Assembly: GCA_029880755.1 (NCBI GenBank)
Contig: JAOUNW010000033.1
Coordinates: 1 to 16,029, forward strand
Reading direction: 5' to 3'
Origin: Gammaproteobacteria bacterium
Lineage (GTDB): Bacteria; Pseudomonadota; Gammaproteobacteria; Acidiferrobacterales; SZUA-150
DNA length: 16,029 bases
The translations under genes were made by a program, and so were the position numbers. Shown one piece after another: positions 13,036 through 16,029 of this stretch. The notes beneath the pieces were generated by a model. That model was not told where the DNA came from and did not search any database. It saw nothing but the letters and a program-made list of their open reading frames with translations. The first letter of the stretch is position 1. Every line of letters begins with the position of its first letter.

Positions 13036-15531
13036 TTAAGCCTTGGCCAAATGAACAGCGCAATGTTTATATATCGGCTGTTTGCAGTCCTTGTCCACAT
13101 AGTTCATGGTCAGGCGATTGGTTGCGGCCAGCCGGCCATTATTGATTTGCTGATCAAACGGATCCGTATCACCAAAATGCATTGGGCAAAAGACTTGTCC
13201 CGGGTTTACGGTGTCCGTCACTCTTGCGCGAATGGTGATATTACCGCGTCGTGTTGTGAGCTTGACCAGATCGCCAGTAGAAACCCTCAACGCACCGGCA
13301 TCATCGGGATGAATCTCGACATAGTTCTCCGGCACCATCTGATGTAATTGCGCCACCCGCTTGGTCTTTGTCCGGCTGTGGAAATGTTCAATAACTCGGC
13401 CGGTAATTAGCCAGTACGGATAGTTGCTGTCCGGTATCTCCGGCGGCGGCACATAATCCACCGCCCATAAGTAGGCACGGCTCAGATTGTCAGGGTCGAC
13501 CCATGCGGCATCAGCACCGCCTCCCTGCGTTTTACCCCAGTTGGTATTAAACTTTCCATCGGCATACAGACGGGCACCGCCATACACATTACTCGGCGTT
13601 GATGGCCATTGGATACCATTGTTGGCCTCGATTTTTGCATAGGTCATGCCGCTCATATCGCAAATGGTACCTGCGGACACAACTTTCCATTCTTCAAAAC
13701 AGGCCTCTGCCGACGGGAAGTACCCCAACGGATTCCCGTTGCGATCTGCAAACCGGCTATCCATGCTGGCAATCTTTTGTGCAACCATGCCCGTTATCTC
13801 CAGATCGGAATAAGCACCGTAACCCTGACTGCGCAATTCATAACCTGCCGGCAATACCGCCTGCCGCCCCAGGTTTACCTTGCGTTCGGAACAGGTATAA
13901 ACACCGGTCTTTTCACCCCACATGGCTGCGGGTAAAAACAGATCGGCAAAATGCGTGCATTCCATCGGCTCATAAATGTCCTGTACCACAACGAATGGCC
14001 GATTCGGGTTATTAAAATCCACATAGGATAAAAACTTGTTGAGGTCCGGTAACGTCACCGCCGGATTGGTGCACTGGATCCAGAACAGATTCAACTGGCC
14101 ATTACGCAGCATCTCGACATGACTGTTAATATTCTGGTAGTCGCGGTTGGACGTAATCGGAGTCGGTTTGTGCGGCGGAATCTTACCGCGCGGCACATTC
14201 CAGAAATCTTCCAGCCACCCGGTATGATCAGGGTTGTAGTAGTTGCGATACCCTGCCAATGCCGACGATGCGCCTGCCTCACGATTACTCATGGCAGTGG
14301 CCTGACCAGTGATACTGAAAGGCGAGGAACCGGGACGGCCAATCTTGCCCATAATCAGATGCATGGCGCAAATCATGCGCACCACATCCGTGCCACCCAT
14401 GGACTGATACACGCCCTGAATAAACACTGATAGCGTTTCCTGCGACGTGCCTATCCACTGCGCCGCCTTTTGTATATCGGCAGCAGGCACACCGGTAATC
14501 GAGGCAGTGTAGTCGGGCGTATACTTGGCAACAGTTGCCGCCATAGCATCGTAGTTTCGTGTGTGCTGGTTAATATAGTTTGAATCCGTCCAGTTATTAA
14601 CAATGATCTGTTGCACAATACCGTTAATCAGCGCGAGATTGGTGCCGGGATTAAGACGCAGGTGCAAATCCGCACTACGTGCTGTCTGTGTTCTGCGCGG
14701 ATCTACTACTATCAGCTTGGGTGCCCGCAATGTTCGACGCGCCCTGGCAATACGTCGCCACAACTGAGGATGCATTTCTGCGGGGTTCATGCCAAATACA
14801 AAGAAGCAATCGGTATTCTCTACATCGTCGTAACAACCCGGAGGTCCATCAGAACCAAATGTCGACAGATAACCTACTACTGCGGCTGCCATACAAAGCC
14901 GCGTGTTGGAATCCATGGTGTCTGTGCCTATAGCGCCCTTGCCGAACTTGCCAAAGGCATAGTATTCCTCCAGCGTCCACTGCCCGGTGTTATAGGTGCC
15001 AACAGAACTCGGCCCGCCCCTGTCTACTGCATCAATAATCTTCTGACTCAGGAGCGTGGTAGCCTCGTCCCAGGTAATACGCTCCCAGACACCTGCAGCA
15101 TTTCTCTTAAGAGGGTACTTGCCTCGAGCGCCGACGTTGAGGTCATCATCATGCAGTATCTTATGTTCGTAGAGACCTTTAACGCAGACGCGTCCGGCAT
15201 TGGTGGGGTGCGCACTATTCCCTCGAACAGCCACTGCCCGGCCCTGGGAGTTGACACCGATTTGCATGCCACAACCGAATGAACAGTAGCCACAGACAGA
15301 GTAAACCCAGTCTGTTACGTTATTAAAATTATCATCTGCCTTGGCGATCTCACCAGTAACCAGGTTTAACACCCCACCCGTTACAATCGCCTGTGATCCA
15401 AGTAATGCGCTCCACTTCAGGAAGGTTCGTCTGTCCTGATTGCACATTTTTGAATCTGATTTAATTTTATCTATTTCCTCCGATGAAAAACTCTCCTTTA
15501 ATATATTCCCAGGATCACGTTGTTGCGACAT
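13036..15531 (-). CDS. Tat-exported molybdopterin [4Fe-4S] oxidoreductase, NapA/NasA-like
   Basis: An 831-residue member of the DMSO reductase superfamily, the same size as E. coli NapA (828). A twin-arginine signal RRTFLKW (34-40) precedes a hydrophobic stretch with likely cleavage after AKA (65). The [4Fe-4S] ligands are Cys80, Cys83, Cys87 and Cys116. Lys118 (VCVKG) is the lysine placed between cluster and pterin. Cys213, in NTRLCMAAAVVGY, matches the Mo-ligating cysteine of NapA, and the following GCYDDVENTDCFFVFG..PAEMHP is strongly NapA-like. GQATAMSNREAG (409-421) keeps the arginine of the nitrate reductase signature. The C-terminal domain has TGRVIEHFHSRTKTKRV and ends KHCAVHLAKA, as in NapA. 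These features favour nitrate or a related oxyanion, but the substrate is not proven. No napB/C/D is present. The start uses GGAGGAG at 15535-15541; an in-frame TTG at 15543 is covered by that site and rejected. Confidence 0.9.
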   Translation of the reverse strand: MSQQRDPGNILKESFSSEEIDKIKSDSKMCNQDRRTFLKWSALLGSQAIVTGGVLNLVTGEIAKADDNFNNVTDWVYSVCGYCSFGCGMQIGVNSQGRAVAVRGNSAHPTNAGRVCVKGLYEHKILHDDDLNVGARGKYPLKRNAAGVWERITWDEATTLLSQKIIDAVDRGGPSSVGTYNTGQWTLEEYYAFGKFGKGAIGTDTMDSNTRLCMAAAVVGYLSTFGSDGPPGCYDDVENTDCFFVFGMNPAEMHPQLWRRIARARRTLRAPKLIVVDPRRTQTARSADLHLRLNPGTNLALINGIVQQIIVNNWTDSNYINQHTRNYDAMAATVAKYTPDYTASITGVPAADIQKAAQWIGTSQETLSVFIQGVYQSMGGTDVVRMICAMHLIMGKIGRPGSSPFSITGQATAMSNREAGASSALAGYRNYYNPDHTGWLEDFWNVPRGKIPPHKPTPITSNRDYQNINSHVEMLRNGQLNLFWIQCTNPAVTLPDLNKFLSYVDFNNPNRPFVVVQDIYEPMECTHFADLFLPAAMWGEKTGVYTCSERKVNLGRQAVLPAGYELRSQGYGAYSDLEITGMVAQKIASMDSRFADRNGNPLGYFPSAEACFEEWKVVSAGTICDMSGMTYAKIEANNGIQWPSTPSNVYGGARLYADGKFNTNWGKTQGGGADAAWVDPDNLSRAYLWAVDYVPPPEIPDSNYPYWLITGRVIEHFHSRTKTKRVAQLHQMVPENYVEIHPDDAGALRVSTGDLVKLTTRRGNITIRARVTDTVNPGQVFCPMHFGDTDPFDQQINNGRLAATNRLTMNYVDKDCKQPIYKHCAVHLAKA

Positions 15532-15534
15532 AGT

Positions 15535-15541
15535 CTCCTCC
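15535..15541 (-). promoter_or_regulatory. Ribosome binding site of the molybdopterin oxidoreductase
   Basis: GGAGGAG on the minus strand three bases before the ATG at 15531; its first GGAG is closer to the usual spacing. It rules out the TTG four codons upstream. Confidence 0.75.
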
Positions 15542-15632
15542 AAGCCACTTTATATAGTGCTGTGTATAATTACCGGCTAATATAGATAAAGCCTGTTTAT
15601 ATCAGAGCAAAAATACTTGTTTGGGAACAATG
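15542..15632 (-). promoter_or_regulatory. AT-rich leader and probable promoter region of the oxidoreductase operon
   Basis: This stretch between the candidate terminator of the regulator and the oxidoreductase start is AT-rich, with several TATA-like hexamers on the minus strand. No -35/-10 pair of good spacing and no TTGAT-N4-ATCAA Fnr box was found. A promoter here is inferred from position only. Confidence 0.3.
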
Positions 15633-15670
15633 AAAAATGTCACTGCGACGTCACCTGTAAATTCAGTGAC
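15633..15670 (-). terminator. Candidate terminator or operator hairpin after the Crp/Fnr-type gene
   Basis: On the minus strand GTCACTG (15664-15670) pairs with CAGTGAC (15639-15645) across an 18-base loop, followed by ATTTTT (15633-15638). It lies about 90 bases after the regulator stop and fits a moderate terminator. GTCAC occurs three times here in either orientation (15639, 15650, 15666), so it could instead be a protein-binding site. Confidence 0.4.
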
Positions 15671-15758
15671 GGGATCTATGGAACAGCGCAATGGGAATAA
15701 AAGTTGAGAAAACGCAACGTCTACATATTTTCTTAATAAAACGAAGCTGTGCGAAAAA

Positions 15759-16029
15759 TCAATTACCCTCAGAAATATGCAACAGGGTCGAGTAATCGTT
15801 AATGACAAATCCTTCTCTGGTAAGTCCGATAATATTGTCTGATTCCATCTTTTTCAGGCAACGTATTAATGTGCGTTGCGTGACTCCAAGCATGTCAGCC
15901 AATTCCACTCGCGTAAGTGATTCGCAGAGATGGTCTCCGTCAAGATTGTTTTCCTGATGAGTGTTATTCAGGAATATCAGATAGGAGGCAACGCGCTCGA
16001 TAGCGCTTTTTTGACCAAGATTTGCAATA
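15759..16029 (-). CDS. Crp/Fnr-family transcription regulator, C-terminal part (5' cut by window edge)
   Basis: Reading the minus strand from the right edge gives 89 residues and a TGA at 15759-15761; the start and sensor domain lie outside the window. The visible part holds the dimer-helix end (AIERVASYLIFL) and a winged helix-turn-helix: SLTRVELADMLGVTQRTLIRCLKKMESDNII, then a wing ending FVINDYSTL. This is the pattern of the Crp/Fnr HTH domain. In the recognition helix QRTLIR takes the place of VETISR (Fnr) or RETVGR (Crp), so the conserved glutamate that reads the TTGAT/TGTGA half-site is replaced. The gene lies 227 bases upstream of the oxidoreductase on the same strand and is a natural candidate for its regulator. 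Effector type cannot be judged. Confidence 0.88.
   Translation of the reverse strand, partial: IANLGQKSAIERVASYLIFLNNTHQENNLDGDHLCESLTRVELADMLGVTQRTLIRCLKKMESDNIIGLTREGFVINDYSTLLHISEGN

Noticed and set aside
13599..14015. Long plus-strand open frames antisense to the oxidoreductase
   Set aside because: They are shadows of a well-supported gene on the opposite strand, rich in Pro/Arg/Cys/His with no family likeness.
15748..15768. Possible Fnr half-site (TTGAT) on the minus strand
   Set aside because: It covers the stop codon of the regulator, has no matching ATCAA half at the right spacing and lies over 200 bases from the oxidoreductase start.
15602..15808. A 68-codon minus-strand frame between the oxidoreductase and the regulator
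   Set aside because: It overlaps the end of the Crp/Fnr-type gene in another frame and crosses the candidate hairpin; its hydrophobic stretches come from AT-rich DNA and it has no plausible ribosome site.
1..16029. tRNA, rRNA, CRISPR arrays, insertion sequences, prophage or attachment sites
   Set aside because: Nothing with the needed repeats, cloverleaf ends, transposase motifs or integrase context was seen; the only recombinase is the chromosomal XerD.

Overview
The window looks like chromosomal DNA from a gammaproteobacterium of roughly 50% GC. The evidence is the XerD, TrmD, L19, S16, RimM, PBP4 and type II citrate synthase sequences and the rpsP-rimM-trmD-rplS order with xerD downstream, a layout also seen in Pseudomonas. 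The exact genus cannot be read from the sequence. No rRNA, tRNA, CRISPR array, transposase or phage gene was seen, and no intergenic gap exceeds about 230 bases.

Left part (1-6547). A 5'-truncated nucleotidyltransferase-fold gene ends in a probable terminator and is followed by an exported rhodanese lipoprotein (both +). Convergent to these, on the minus strand, lie dacB (PBP4), gltA (citrate synthase), a small cysteine-containing unknown gene and a MarC-family membrane protein. gltA is preceded by a possible 21-codon basic leader ORF that overlaps its start. A divergent promoter region between dacB and an unrecognised two-helix membrane protein (+) holds a good sigma70-like promoter.

Middle part (6589-12399), all minus strand. 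The ribosome/tRNA-modification operon rpsP-rimM-trmD-rplS ends in a strong hairpin terminator. Beyond it lie three overlapping genes: an exported helical-repeat (TPR-like) protein, the DNA repair gene ogt, and xerD. ffh, the usual neighbour before rpsP, is absent; a TlpA-like periplasmic thioredoxin stands there instead.

Right part (12480-16029), minus strand. This is the most unusual region. A Tat-exported molybdopterin/[4Fe-4S] oxidoreductase of the nitrate-reductase (NapA/NasA-like) branch is followed after 13 bases by a small periplasmic tetrahaem cytochrome c with a glycine-rich linker. A strong terminator closes the pair. No napB, napC, napD, napG or napH lies in the window. Upstream is the C-terminal end of a Crp/Fnr-family regulator, cut by the window edge, whose recognition helix departs from the Crp and Fnr patterns. 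Together these suggest a two-gene periplasmic redox module under its own regulator. Its substrate is not proven by the sequence.
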